Assembly (NCBI GenBank): GCA_023935145.1
Contig: CM043698.1
Coordinates: forward strand, 145,638,625-145,702,624
Direction: 5' to 3'
Length of the DNA stretch: 64,000 nucleotides
From: Bretschneidera sinensis
Lineage: Eukaryota > Streptophyta > Magnoliopsida > Brassicales > Akaniaceae
Shown: positions 26,156-38,512 of the stretch, piece by piece
How positions within the stretch are numbered: the first letter of the stretch is position 1
How the letters are laid out: each line of letters opens with the position of its first letter
Program-made: the position numbers and the translations under genes
Notes under the pieces: model-generated
What the model was told of the DNA's origin: nothing
Seen by the model: only the letters and a program-made list of their open reading frames with translations
Databases searched by the model: none

Positions 26156-26499
26156 TTTTGGCTCTCTTTGGATTTGGGAATTTCGTTTTATATTTAACAA
26201 ATAATAAATAAAAAAAAAGTATTTTCTTTTGGTGTTTCGTTATTTTGACTTTCTTTTTTCCTTTTGCGTTTATATACAGTGGAGTAAGAGGTAATGGCAA
26301 GAGGTGAAAATAATTGTGACATTTATGTGAAAAATCAAAACTACTACATGCATTTTGTGTGGGGGGTAATGTCATTGATAAAGTTAGCACGCTCTCTTTA
26401 GAATTCAATCAATTTGTGAATATTTACTCTTTTATAATTGCATTTATGGAATTTGTTGTAGAAAAGAAGAAAAGATTTTATGAAGAAGAAATTTTTGTT

Positions 26500-26690
26500 T
26501 GCATAGGTTGAAAAATTATTTTTACCTCAAAATGAAAACTTGACTAATAATTTTGAAGAATTTCTTCAATAAAGGCCGTACGTACTAAATTAACGTTACC
26601 ATTGAAGTTTTAAAAAATTATCAATCATGTTTTTATTTCAGTGCAAAAATAAATTTTACATCCGATGCAAGTAAAAATCTCTCTTTCGGA
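26500..26690. repeat. Dispersed copy of the 1.1-2.4 kb repeat family
   Basis: Phrases such as gaaaacttgactaataattt, ttaacgttaccattgaagtt, aaattatcaatcatgttttt and ttacatccgatgcaag follow the same order as in the units at 1097-2440. The copy is diverged and has no clear borders. It is non-coding. Confidence 0.5.
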
Positions 26691-26839
26691 AGATTTTGAT
26701 CAAATTTCCCAACAATCCCATCTCTTACTTAGCATAAGAGATAATATTAATGGGTTTGATGCAGATGTTTCAATTTATGACAAATGGAATTTTTTTTTAC
26801 CCAAAGTTAACGTCAAGCTATAAAAGATGAATTTCGATT

Positions 26840-27082
26840 CTCTTGATTTTGAGAGCGAACTTTAAACTCGAGTTAAGCTTATCTTAACCTTTCAATTATT
26901 TTTGAATAGACAAAATTTTGCCACTAAATAAAAATAATGTCATGTCAACAATATATTTTATTGGATTATTAAAAAATGATATAGCATAGTTTTTATTTGG
27001 TGGCAAAATTTTGTTTGTCCAAAAACAATTGAAAAATTAAGATCAGTTTAATTTGAGTTTAACATTGCCTTTCAAGAGAGAG
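26840..27082. mobile_element. Fold-back MITE in the divergent spacer
   Basis: The left arm (about 26840-26945, with aaactcgagttaagc and acaaaattttgccacta) is matched in reverse complement by the right arm (about 26965-27082, with tggtggcaaaattttgtttg and agtttaatttgagttt). The arms are roughly 80% alike over about 100 bp with a short loop. No coding content; family not named. Confidence 0.7.
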
Positions 27083-27738
27083 AACAAGAACCCATAAAAA
27101 ATTAATTGTTTTTGATTATTGGTTATTATTAGCCAAATCAAATGCATTTGGATGTTTTGAGATATGAGATCATTTTATCATGCTTTTTCATAAATTAAAT
27201 ATTCATGAATTAAATTATTCAAATTGAAGGTTTTAATGTGCTAAAATTTCAATAACCTTTAATGCAATTTAGTGACATTTATTGTTCTTTTACATAATTT
27301 TTCTTTACTATTAGTATTAGTTTTGTATAGAGATTGATTTACTTTCTTTTTTTCTTTGGAAATACATAATTCAGTTTATTAGATTTATATGCATATATTA
27401 AATTTCTTACTAAATGGCTTTTTTGTTGATTTTTTTTTGTGTATTAATAAAGAGAACGAATCGAATTTTTTAAATGAAGAATAAAAAAATGGTTTAATTA
27501 AAAAGATGCAATGATATTTGGTATTGGGTTTAATTGGTTAAAATCCAATTTTTTACTTAAAAAAATTTAAAAATTAAATTAAATCAAACATAATATGCAA
27601 AGTTAAAGTTGAAATACCTCATCGAGTCTACACCACCAGCTTACATTTTATCCATACTGTTTTCTCGCAACGATCAATTTCAGAAAACCAGAAAACGGAA
27701 GCACAAAACACAAAAAAAGAAGAAGCAAAAGCAAGACA

Positions 27739-30700
27739 ATGTCTGCTAGTCATTTCTTCAAACAGCTACCATACTACTACACTCGTCGACTCGTTAACCA
27801 GTCTCCCTCTCCATTGACTCTCCTTTATCCCCTCTCTCTCATAACCTGCAAAAGACAAGGAAAATACCCTTCAACACCCTTTTCCTTCTTCACAAATACT
27901 TCATTTCCTTATCCTTTTCCTCCTCCTCCTATTTCTTCTCCTTCTTCTTACAGTACACTAACTGAGCCCTTTACATCTCCTTACCTCTCTGTTCGAATCC
28001 ACTGTCCGAAACATCTCGTTGTAAGCTTCCCTCCTCTGCCTCTCTCCTTATATATATACATAATATGTTAATATACATATGGGTTTTTATCCAGTTAAGT
28101 TCCCATTGAAGCAACTTTCTTTTTTTCTTTTTGTATTTAATTCAATGAAGTAATGTTGTTTCAAAATCTTTTTCATGACGTGACTGCTTTGAAATTTTTT
28201 ATGGGTTATTATCAAATTATGTACTACCAATGAAGTAGTGTACTTTTTTTGGAAATATATATGGTTGAATGCAAATTCTTGTTAACAAATTAAATAAATA
28301 AAAAAATGAATGCTAATTCTTGAAAACATTCATGAACATGCACAGCTAACATCTTTCAGTAAATTTTACATCAAGTGATTGCTCTGAAAACTTGAACTTG
28401 GTCTTGACGCTTATCAAGCCAATGCTTTTACCAGTCTTATTAGTGTGCACGTGCGTGCGTGTGGATTTTGTTGAATATTTTGACGGTGAATGTATGTTTT
28501 TTGTGTTATCAGGACGGATTTTCGGATGCTCTGCTCTGCTTTGGTGCGAGTTCAACCAGTGTGGATGAAGACGAGGCTTGTGAGGATTCTGACGAGGTGA
28601 AAACTTTTTTTTTCTTCAAATGTTTGAGTTGCTTTTCATCTCTACTTTGTCGTAACATTTGATTTTTTTCCCATTCACATTATAAACCATTTTTGTCTAC
28701 GGTTTATTGATTAATATTTAACCATATGACAAAACGCACTTTCAAGCAATATATATAGTGTGCTGTGTTTAGTAGTCATGGATCAAGTTCCTTCTTATCT
28801 CTGTGGACAGTGGACTGTCTTGACCGTACTCTATAGCTAGTTAAAGAAAACTACAATATGAGATGCCAATGAAAAACATATAAAAAAGCTTTTGGAGCAT
28901 TGCAGCTTGATGATGAGCTAATGAACAAAGATCGCAGGCAGCTAAATGTTGACATTTCATTGAAGTTTTAATGAACTGGGGTAGTATCACACCTATTTAT
29001 AATTTTATATTCTATTAGCCTCTTAATGGATGTATATTAAGCCTTGGGCGAAAATTGAGATAGAACTGGCATAATGTTCATTTCTGATAAGTCATGATGA
29101 AGTTGCTTCTGTTGAGACTTGAGGCTGTCTTAAGCCTGCAATGATATATTATTTCCATGGTCAATAAATGATAAATATATCAATCATTCTAATGGTACAC
29201 GCCCTTTCTTCCTCTTTGTTCTTTTATGTCTGAGTTGATAAACTATTTGGTTCACTGAACCACTGTTAAAAGAAAAAGGTAGAAAATAAAGGGAAAAAGG
29301 AGAGTGGTATGAGACAGTTTTAAAATTCTACTTAGAAGTTATTTTCTGTGCAGATCTGCATCGATTCCATATTTCCCGTGAGCCAAAAGGTAGGTTTATG
29401 CATTTCACAGGCTGCTGATTCCATAGGCTTGAAAGAGATACCAAGTTATGAAGTTAAACTGGGTGAGGAATACGACTGGATAAAGAAAACTCAGGTTTAT
29501 TTGCTCTGCATTGTCCTCTCTATTGCATAAATAATTTGATCATACTTCAGGTTTTGTAACTGCATAATTATATTTCAGTCTATTGGAATTCTTCCTAGCC
29601 TATACTCTTTTTTTTTTTTTTTCTCTAGCCTATATTCTCTTTGTTGCAAATGTGAAGTTTGTGAGAAATCAAGTTATTTCTCTGTTGTTTTCCTTATTGC
29701 TGACTAAATAGGAAAAGCTTTCAATTGCATTTTTTTTTGTCTTTACTTTCTTGCAATAAGCTAGATGTGCAGGCTTACTAACAGATGAAGAAACATTGAA
29801 GTGTCTACCTTGTAATGGCAAATGTGAAAGTTTTTTTACATTGAGGGCCCACATTAACACCCTTCTCCCTCACTACTTTACTTTCTCCTTTCTCTCCGCC
29901 CTGTTTGCAATCGTTAAATAAAGCCCCAGCACTGATTTTTGACGCATTTTATGCGCCGAGCAATTAAATTTTTTGTTGATTAACCTTTGAGCTGATAGAA
30001 TCTGATAGATTATCCTCACTGTCCTAAATGTTCTATGGCTTCCATTTCAGAAGTAATCAGTTTTTGTCAGGATTTCAAGTATCAATATTATTTGTAACAA
30101 GTAGTGGAATAATTTAATCTATCCCAACAAGCTCTAGATGTTGCAGATAGACTGTAATTCATGATAACTTCTGCCAATAAGGCTGCATGAATCTGTCCTT
30201 TCATCTGTTACAGGAATCATTTCATCCAGTTGAAGTTACAGAAGGACTTTGGATTGTTCCGGAGTGGAGAACTCCCCCCGTATGGTTATCTCCGACTATT
30301 TTCTCTGAAGTTTTTTTTTTTTTTTTTTTTCTGTTTATCATTGCTCATCATATATGGGCAACTGTCCTCTGTCTTGCTTCTGTTGAAATTGGAATCTAGT
30401 AAGCTTATTGTTTGATAGGTGAAGACAACATTGTATGTTACTTGGAGTTTGTACTTCTGAATCTTAAGGAGTGTCATCAAAGCGTGTGCATATGTGCGCA
30501 CACACATGTGAGCGAGTTCAAGTTTCTAGTGGAATGCTCGGTTCCACGTCGATACAAGCTATAACATCTTATTTTCAGTTTACAAAGAAGAATGTCAACT
30601 TTATAATGATTGTGGGCATGGTAAATGTGTATGATTATGTTTGCTTCACGCATATAGGAAGTTCAAGCAACTAACATAATTCTGAATCCTGGATTGGCAT

Positions 30701-33386
30701 TCGGGACTGGAGAGCACCCTACCACTAAGTTGTGTCTGTTACTGCTACAAAACTTAATAAAAGGAGGAGAATCCTTCTTGGATTATGGCACAGGTTCCGG
30801 AATTCTTGCAATTGCAGCACTCAAGGTAATAAAATCCAACCCTTTTCCTTTAATCTGACATAGAACTTCATCTATTAAAACTATCAGCCACCACTCTTGG
30901 TCATATATTCCATCATATTTGTGCTGTTTATTTTATGATATTTACTTTGAATTCTTCTCTAGTAAATATTTGGTAGGGTTGCTGGCTTAGTAGTCCCTCA
31001 AAAGCTTTGGTGGTTCCACAAGAAATTTTTAGCAAACTCTCGAAAGCTTTGGTGGTTCCATTGAATGGAAGTTAGAATGTTGAAATTGAAAACTGACAGG
31101 ACTGATAAATAGGTTCCAGCATAAGCGATTAGACGTAGGTCTTGCCAGTAATATTCATTTAGAGGTATAGAGGTAGAAGATTTTCATGAAATTGTAATAC
31201 TATAGATTATCAAATTCTATTACAATGAGTTACTTGCTTCGATTTCTTATTAATGTCCCCTGTGAACACATAATTGCTAAAAATATCAGGGCAGCTGAAG
31301 TTATAATAATTAAATGGCATCTTTGTCACGTAAGTTTGTTAAAACTGTATCTGTTACTATTTCCTGAAATTTTCTGAATTACATGCAAAAGATTTCAGTA
31401 GTTATGTATCACTTGGTTTTGTCATTAATGGTTCAAGTAATTTTCTATAGTTTACCATCGATATCCATATTATATTTGAATATGATCCATGTTTCTTTTT
31501 ATCAGTAAAAGAACTATCTACTAAACAGCATTATTTTTTATTGATGTTATCATTATAAAAGTTTCAAAACCTCATGCATGCTTCATATTTTTCCAATATG
31601 CATTGCTTGTTGTCTTGACCAATATCCATCTTTCTATTTCTCTTGGATTCTTCCCAAAATTCTTGTTGAAATTTGTCAGCTTTTTCTCTGTGATATTTTG
31701 TCATATAATTTTCTAAGATGCCCATCTGATCCTCAAATCCTGTTATGTTTGACTGGGTATGCAGTTTGGTGCTGCTTTGTCAGTTGGATTTGATGTAGAT
31801 CCCCAAGCCATTGCATCTGCACGTCAAAATGCTTCCCTGAACAACATAGAACCTAAAAAGTTCCAATTACACCTTGTTCCTAGCGAAACCTGTCGTTCCT
31901 CGATGGATGAAAATACACATGGATGTGAGAAAGAGCAGAGCTCTTGTGGAACAGGAGTCATGTTTGAAAGAGAGAAGTATGATGTGGTCATTGCGAATAT
32001 ACTATTAAATCCTCTGTTGGAATTGGCAGATCATATTGTTTCTTATGCTAAGGCCGGGGGAGTCATCGGCATCTCTGGTATTCTATCTGAGCAGGTAATC
32101 TTCTTTGCCAAAGTGATAGATTACAGTTGAGCGGATGATATTAAACTAGTCGCTTGAGTCCTTTTTCTTCAAATCTCTAGTCTCCAGGTTCCCAACAATT
32201 TTCTTGGTATTAAGAATTCAAGAAAAACATTTACACATTATTATAAACTTGAGAATAGAAAGAGAGAAGTTGCCACAGATTGGAGATGGAGCTTGGGGGG
32301 TTTGCCAGTTCGCAACTCTGGCTTCACCTAGGATTGCCCTCCCACAAACTTTAGGCTATGCTTGGTAGAGAGGAAAGAAAAATAAATAGAAAACACTTTT
32401 CTATTGTTTGGTACGAAAAAAGTGAGGAAAAAACAGTGGGATGATTGATGTTTTCTTATCACATATACAAATCACAATCCTCTTAAGTTAAGATGATTAG
32501 GAAGTGAAAATTAAAATGAATTGATATTTTTGTTTTTTTTTCTTTCTTTTTACTTTTTCATTATCTCTACCACAAACACGTGATGGAGAACATCAATCCC
32601 TTTATTTTTCCATCATCTTCTTTTTTACTCCTAAGTTTTTTTTTATCCATTAGAGCCCAAAAGTCCCCTACAGGGAAGTAATACAATTTGGTTAGTCTTA
32701 TAAACATACAGTAATCAGTGGTAAAACATCACGAATTTTGATCTCACAGAACTGAAAATTTTTACCGGTAATTATAAGAAACTGCAATCGTAACTGAATA
32801 AAAAAAAACATTTAAATGTTCAATTACTACTACAAATTCTTTGATTACCAATAAAAATTTTCGGTTTCGTATAACTCCCCACATAACCGAGTCTCTGGGA
32901 ATAAAACTCAAAATATCACACTCGTCGTAATTGGCATCTATTGGCTGATATCATGTACTTATTACTGAATTCTTTGGAAAAAAGAAGAAGAAATAGAATA
33001 TGATATCTGAGAAAGCAATGGATTTTGGGTGATGGTCAATCCCTTGAGGACAGGAATTCATCTTTCAACAAACATCACCTAAGATAAATCATACGGTGTA
33101 AACTCTTAGCAGCACACTGTAGTGTTTTCTTTCCATTATCATATACGTGAAAACCCATGATGGGCTGACATGTCCTTATAATTTATGTCCGTCCATTGGA
33201 GTTCTTCAGGTTGAAAGCTACTTAATTGGATTTCATCAGCAGAAACCTGATCCTAGTATGTCTTGTATGCAGCTTCCGCAAATAATAGATCGATATTCTC
33301 AGTTCTTGGATAAGATATCAGTGTCAGAAATAGATGATTGGGCATGTGTAAGTGGCACGAAGAAAAGGAATCCTACTGCCAGTTAG
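27739..33386 (+). CDS. PRMA: Ribosomal protein L11 methyltransferase, PrmA-like, organellar
   Basis: Seven exons (27739-28020, 28513-28596, 29354-29494, 30214-30279, 30658-30825, 31765-32094, 33210-33386) join in frame to 415 aa. PrmA uses S-adenosylmethionine to methylate ribosomal protein L11. The core shows [18 protein letters not shown] (201-218), SAM-binding motif [10 protein letters not shown] (232-240) and ANILLNPL (324-331), the substrate-side motif of PrmA. The first ~90 residues are Ser/Pro/Tyr-rich and basic with no acidic residue in the first 70, as in transit peptides, so import to chloroplast or mitochondrion is likely; which one is not clear. A Cys/Ser/Glu-rich insert (about 289-316) separates two core strands. 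All catalytic motifs are intact. It diverges from the PRA1 gene and converges with the RS gene. Confidence 0.93.
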
Positions 33387-35002
33387 AGAGAGATTTTCAT
33401 TTTTATTAAAACCATCTGCAGAAGCAGCATGCGCTCCTTCAATAACTTGGCATCCGACGCTGATCAGAACTGTGTTGTCAAGCTTGTGAAGTGGCAAAGT
33501 TCAAGGGGTTAAAAGATTTTCCACCGACTATTTCAACCTGGAAAATTGGAATATCTTTTTCACCTATTTTGTGATGAATCTAACGCGAGACATGGAAGCA
33601 GTTTTCATTGAGTTGACAGGTATGTTTGGTCTGTAATTTCTGCCCAGCTGATTAGCTCAAGGAACAGCTATGGGATTTGTAACAACGAAATGCAAAGCAG
33701 TTTTTGCAATGTATATGTTTTGGCTTCTAAGGCAGCAAGATAGGGGGAAAATATATCAGTATAATTTTCTTCTTTAGTCTCATTTTTCTATCATTTCTAC
33801 ATGATTAAAAAGGTTAATCCTCACATTTTCTCATCCTGTCTCTTCTTTCCTCTCTTTCCCATCCTTCTACATTTTTTCTCTATCAATCAGAGTATGTGAA
33901 TGGCCAATTGGCTGCAATGTATACCATGATAAAGCTGGGTTAATATGAAAGCCTAAGAAGGCAAGAAACCAACAAGAATTTACCATCACAAAACATTAAT
34001 GATTTTTTTATTCAAATACGAACCATAAATGAATCAAAAAGAGAAAATTGGTTCAAGAGCCCTAAGAATTAATAAAGTTGGACCTAGATGTAGCTAATTG
34101 CTATAATAAAACACATTTGAGGTATTCAAGGTTTAATCCAGTTTTGTTACACATATTTCCCAGCACTTCTACACAAATCAAGTAAATTACTTTCAATTTC
34201 AGAACTGTAATCAGAAAGCCTACACAGTTATAACAATGATTGCTTGCCAGCTACCACTGTCCAGAAGTGCTTCAAGCAAAATTCCCAAATATAGGAGGCT
34301 CAGTATATATATATTGGTAAGTTAGGCTCAGTATAAATTTTGAAAACATAGCAGATAATATATCAAATAAATAACACATAATGAAATATTAGTCTCACTT
34401 GAACTAAATTTATTTATGTTTTATTTGATATTTGAACCTCCCGTGTATACTGTACCCCCAACATAAGCACATAGCATGTACAAATGATGTCCTAACCCCC
34501 CTAAATTTATGGCAATGACAACCATTACAACTAAAAACCATTGATCCTAACACAGCAGATATGGATGCTAAGGATGCTGCAACTGCTATTCAAATGCAAC
34601 CATGGAATCAATACTAAAAAAAATCCGATTAAATTATTCATAGCTAAGCAGCAGTCACGAAAACAAATATAGCAGGAAACATAGATGGAAATTAAATATC
34701 ATATTGCAGGAGAGAGAATGAGAGAAGAAAAGTATAAAGAGCTAGTTTCAGAACATTACGACAACTGTAATGACCACAATAGACAACATTAGTTGATAAC
34801 CTACTTATACCAAATATTTCACCACTCAGCTTTAGCTGCTGTATAAAAGGTCAATCACTGATCAGTTTTCCCAAGATTTCCCACATCTTTTATCAGCATA
34901 TAGTACATCCTTCCTTCTCCCAATGAGGCAAGCAAAATGACCGTTGTCTGCTACTGCAAAACCAAAAAAGGATGTCTCCTCCCACCAAATCATAGATAAA
35001 AA
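33387..35002. other. Spacer between PrmA and RS genes
   Basis: This holds the 3' UTRs of two convergent genes and AT-rich DNA. No exon series or family hit was recognised. No element ends could be fixed. Confidence 0.55.
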
Positions 35003-37337
35003 TCACCTCTTGAGCGGTCTTCTAGCTAAGGCAGGGGCTTTCTTAGGGATGTAGACCTTGTAGCTCACCTGGCCAATTTTTTTTAACAGTTATAATATGC
35101 CAAACCTTAACACTTGAATAGAAATATATAACATGCAATCTTACAGTTTATTGATTTAGGGATTAACATTCAGAGTCTGTTACAGATTAAAAGCCCTTAC
35201 CTGTACCATTTCACCACCCCGCATGACAGACATTGTCTTCTGCTCAAACTGACCGTCCTTTGCTTCACCTTGCAATTTATCTGAGTTTACATCCCCAGAT
35301 TCAGGTTTAAGGGAAGATGAAGTCTGTTCAGAAGCAGAATCGCGGGTATTATTGACTTCATCCTTACTAGTGCCACTCTTTGGGGTCAAAGTTTGAGCAG
35401 TTTCCGCAGCACTCTTATCTACGCTACTCCCACTCATCAACTTTGCTTGAGGAGATTCCTGTGGAGTAGTTGTTTGCTTAGGGGTGGTGGAAGTATTTGA
35501 TGATTCCCGCCTCCACACTGATGTAACCAACTTTGGTTTATTAGTAAAAGAACCAACAGTCACATTAACCTTCTCTTTCAGACCGCCAGCAGCCATCAGG
35601 TTTCGTGGAGAAGCAAAATTATGCTTGGTAGACCCAGATTCTTTGCCACCATCATTCCCATCCGGGACCTTCCTATAATTCTGTGAATCTTCTCTCACTG
35701 CAGGCATACTAATCCGTTTCGATACTGGAGTTGCACCTCCTACCGTTGAACCATCTACCTTAGCAGATTTAACTTGAACCGATTCCGCTTCTTCTGTGGA
35801 TGGAGGCTTTACATTGTTATCACTCTTATCTTTCTCATTCAAAGGAGTCTTTGCATTTGTTTGCATCCCTCCTCGGAACTTTGTCAAATTTGCCAAAGCC
35901 CTCTGTCTCAAAATTGATTCTAAATCGTCGCCTTTTAGACTATCACCAGCACCAGAAACTTGACCACTTTTTTCCCTTATGGCATCATTTTTCCTAATTC
36001 CATCACAGCTAGGATTACTTCCATCACATTGATTCTCACCACCCTTGCTGCTTTCTGTGACTCTGCTGGTTCCTATATTGGAAACAACTGCTTCTTCTCC
36101 TTTCTCATCCTCCACATGCCTTTTCTTCTCAGATGCAACATGTGAATGACATGCCAACTCCTTCTTACTCCCCCCATCATTACTATCATTACTTCTGCAA
36201 GAAGGGTAATCATCATGATCATAAACAATCTCCTCTTTGTTACCATCATCGTTATCCTCTTTTATGACAGTGATAATTGATTTCAGCCGCCTAGAATTGT
36301 TCTCACCAGTCAATTTCTCCTCACTCCGGTAACCACTACTTGCGCCACGTCTAGGAGACAAAGAATGACTCCTCGACCTATCTCTACTTTTATTTCCAGT
36401 TTTGACCTTGTCCAACCTTCTTTTGTGTTTGTCCCTTCTTTCAGACCTGCCCCTCTTCCTCTCAAATTCACTCTCATCACTCCTATTCCCACCACGACAA
36501 GTCGAGCAACTCAATGACTCACTACTTTTAGAACTAACGCTCACATCTCTTCTAAGCTTCTTTTTCGGGTGGCTTCTCTTTCTCCCCTCGTATTCATCAT
36601 TTCTTTTTGACCGTTTTCGTTTCCTCAAGCGAGAAGAGGCCTCCTCTCTACTCTCGTTGCTATAGGACGGCCTTCGAGGCCTCTTTTTGCTGCCTTTTAC
36701 ATCCCTTCGTGTCCGAGACTGAGACCTTCGACTCCTATGACCATCCTCAGAACTAGAGGAAGAAACAGACACTGAACTTCTCGAATGACTATCATCCGAA
36801 TAAGAAACTGAATCCTCACCACGACGAAGCTTCTTGGATTTATTTCTCCTACCCTTACTCTTACTTTTCTTCCTTGAAAGTGACTAAAGGATAAATACAC
36901 ATATATAAACAAATTAACATTCCAAAAATCAAAAAATTATGTTTAGATTAACCTGGATTCAGATAATAATAAATACAAAGAAACCAATTAAAGGGTTCAT
37001 AATCGAGGGAAGAAGAAAATAAAATTCCCAACCAAAAAGTGCGTAATTTAACCAATCGAGTTAAACAAAAACCCTCAAAGTTTCAGCTTTCTTTTCATTT
37101 CCCAAATTTTTTTCAGCAACCAAATAAAGGGTATCAATTTTTTTAGCAGCTCCATCATAAACCTAATCGTGCAAAACAATCATAGGAAAAAAAAAAGAAT
37201 AGAAAATACCTCACCCAAAAAGAAAAAACAAATAACAGAATTGAGCTTAGATAAATGATAAAATCAAATAGAAAGAGTAATACCTTAGACGAATCTTTGG
37301 AACGTTTCTTCTTAAGAGAAGCAGAGGATTTGCCCAT
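35003..37337 (-). CDS. Arginine/serine-rich (RS) nuclear-type protein
   Basis: Three minus-strand exons (37284-37337, 35201-36883, 35003-35068) join in frame to 600 aa. The first exon encodes MGKSSASLKKKRSKDSSK. Residues 19 to about 200 are packed with Ser, Arg and Lys in RS-, SRSR- and KKKR-type runs, as in splicing-related and other nuclear proteins. The middle and C-terminal half is polar and Ser/Thr/Lys-rich, with a predicted helix LESILRQRALANL (339-351). The end is a compact conserved-looking block, GGEMVQVSYKVYIPKKAPAL then a basic tail RRPLKR. No RNA-recognition motif is seen, so it is RS-related rather than a classical SR protein. Function is not known; a nuclear role in RNA processing is an inference. 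Confidence 0.85.
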
Positions 37338-38263
37338 TGTGAATTTAATTTCTCGCTGTCTCTTTCTCTATCTCTGCCTGCAAGAATCAAAAATCAAAAG
37401 CGAAAAAAAATGACAAAAAATGAGAAGAAAGATATTGAAAGTAAGAATTGATGGTGTGTGAGAATTAGGAAATGAAGAGAGAATGAGAACCCACACTGCT
37501 TTAACGCTTTTGGGATATGAGTCAGGTCTCTCCAACGTCGGCAAAAATTGATGCTACTACTGTGCTGTTTTGTTTTCTTATACAAAAAGAAAAGAATAAT
37601 ATATATATATATATATTAAAAATTATAAAATATACCCAAAGTTTGTAAGTTATTTTACATAAATATATTTTGATTAGTCAAAAATAAATTTTTCGATCAA
37701 ATGTCACTTCATATCATTAAAACTTTTGGAAGCACTTAAATACACTTCACATTAGCTTAGTTAAATATATACATATTTTTTTTTGAGTCATTTTAGCATT
37801 TTGTGTGTATTCTTCCCCAAACCACAACACTAAAGCTTCTTCCTCAACTAGTCTCCTCTTAGCTAAAAAAATTTCAAGATTTTTTTCATCCCTGTCCCTC
37901 TGCTTCGTTAGGCGTCCTAATGATCTTCTTCACATCTCTTCCTTATCTCTCTGCTCCAAAAGTGTAAGGAAATTTAAAGCATTTTTCAATATATCTCTTC
38001 CTCGTCCCTCTTTCATATGGTCTTTGTTCTAATAAATTTCAAACCTTAATTTTCGGGTTTCTCTTGAATTTTCAATTTCTATCTCTAAGAAAATTTCAGT
38101 TCTACAGAATTCCAAATCTTAATTTTTGGGTTTCTTTGGAATTTATGATTTCCCTCTCAAAGAAAAATTATGGATTTGTTGGGAAATTATGATTTAATTG
38201 CTTGTGCTAGAAATTAGATTTATTTAACCCATTATTTTGCGCTACTATTGCAAGAAAAAAAAA

Positions 38264-38512
38264 ATGTATTCTTCAAGTTGCAACGACAATGGGCTTGATT
38301 TGAAATTCATAAATATATGGCGTAAATATGGTTGAAAAGTTTTGGTGAAGATTTCTGAATTTGATAAGAATAAAAACAAATTGTATTATTGTTGTGATGA
38401 CAAGAACGGTGGATTTTTGGGTTGGTGTTTAGCCACAAATCATTTTTTTCCTTTTTTTTATCCAAAAGATTCTGTTGTTATACATTTAACCAACATTGAT
38501 TTAAAGAGATAA
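38264..38512 (+). pseudogene. Possible GRF-type zinc-finger ORF relic inside the MULE
   Basis: An ATG frame of 83 codons is open except for one TGA at 38333-38335. After that stop it reads KVLVKISEFDKNKNKLYYCC then NGGFLGWC. This resembles the GRF zinc-finger pattern (basic strand, NPG/NKN turn, Y-x-C, then G..F..W) found in small plant proteins. A downstream region rich in Leu codons could be the usual coiled coil and membrane end, out of frame. The likeness is partial, several expected Cys positions are absent, and other readings are possible. Confidence 0.35.

Larger units (their letters stand above)
26156..27738. promoter_or_regulatory. Divergent spacer between the PRA1 and PrmA genes
   Basis: The 1.58 kb spacer must hold both promoters. 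No sharp TATA box could be fixed for either gene. The part next to the PrmA gene (27620-27738) is A-rich leader-like sequence. The middle is AT-rich and carries a repeat fragment (about 26500-26690) and a fold-back element (26840-27082). Confidence 0.55.

Noticed and set aside
26061..26408. 115-codon minus frame over the PRA1 start
   Set aside because: It overlaps the first PRA1 exon in another frame and runs into the promoter. The PRA1 frame has clear family blocks and this one has none.
29390..29410. gtaggt..cacag inside PrmA exon 29354-29494 as a mini-intron
   Set aside because: Only 21 bases, too short for a plant intron, and the in-frame reading ([13 protein letters not shown]) fits PrmA relatives.
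36310..36912. Minus-strand frames overlapping the RS gene
   Set aside because: They are other-frame shadows of the Ser/Arg-rich exon and carry no family likeness.
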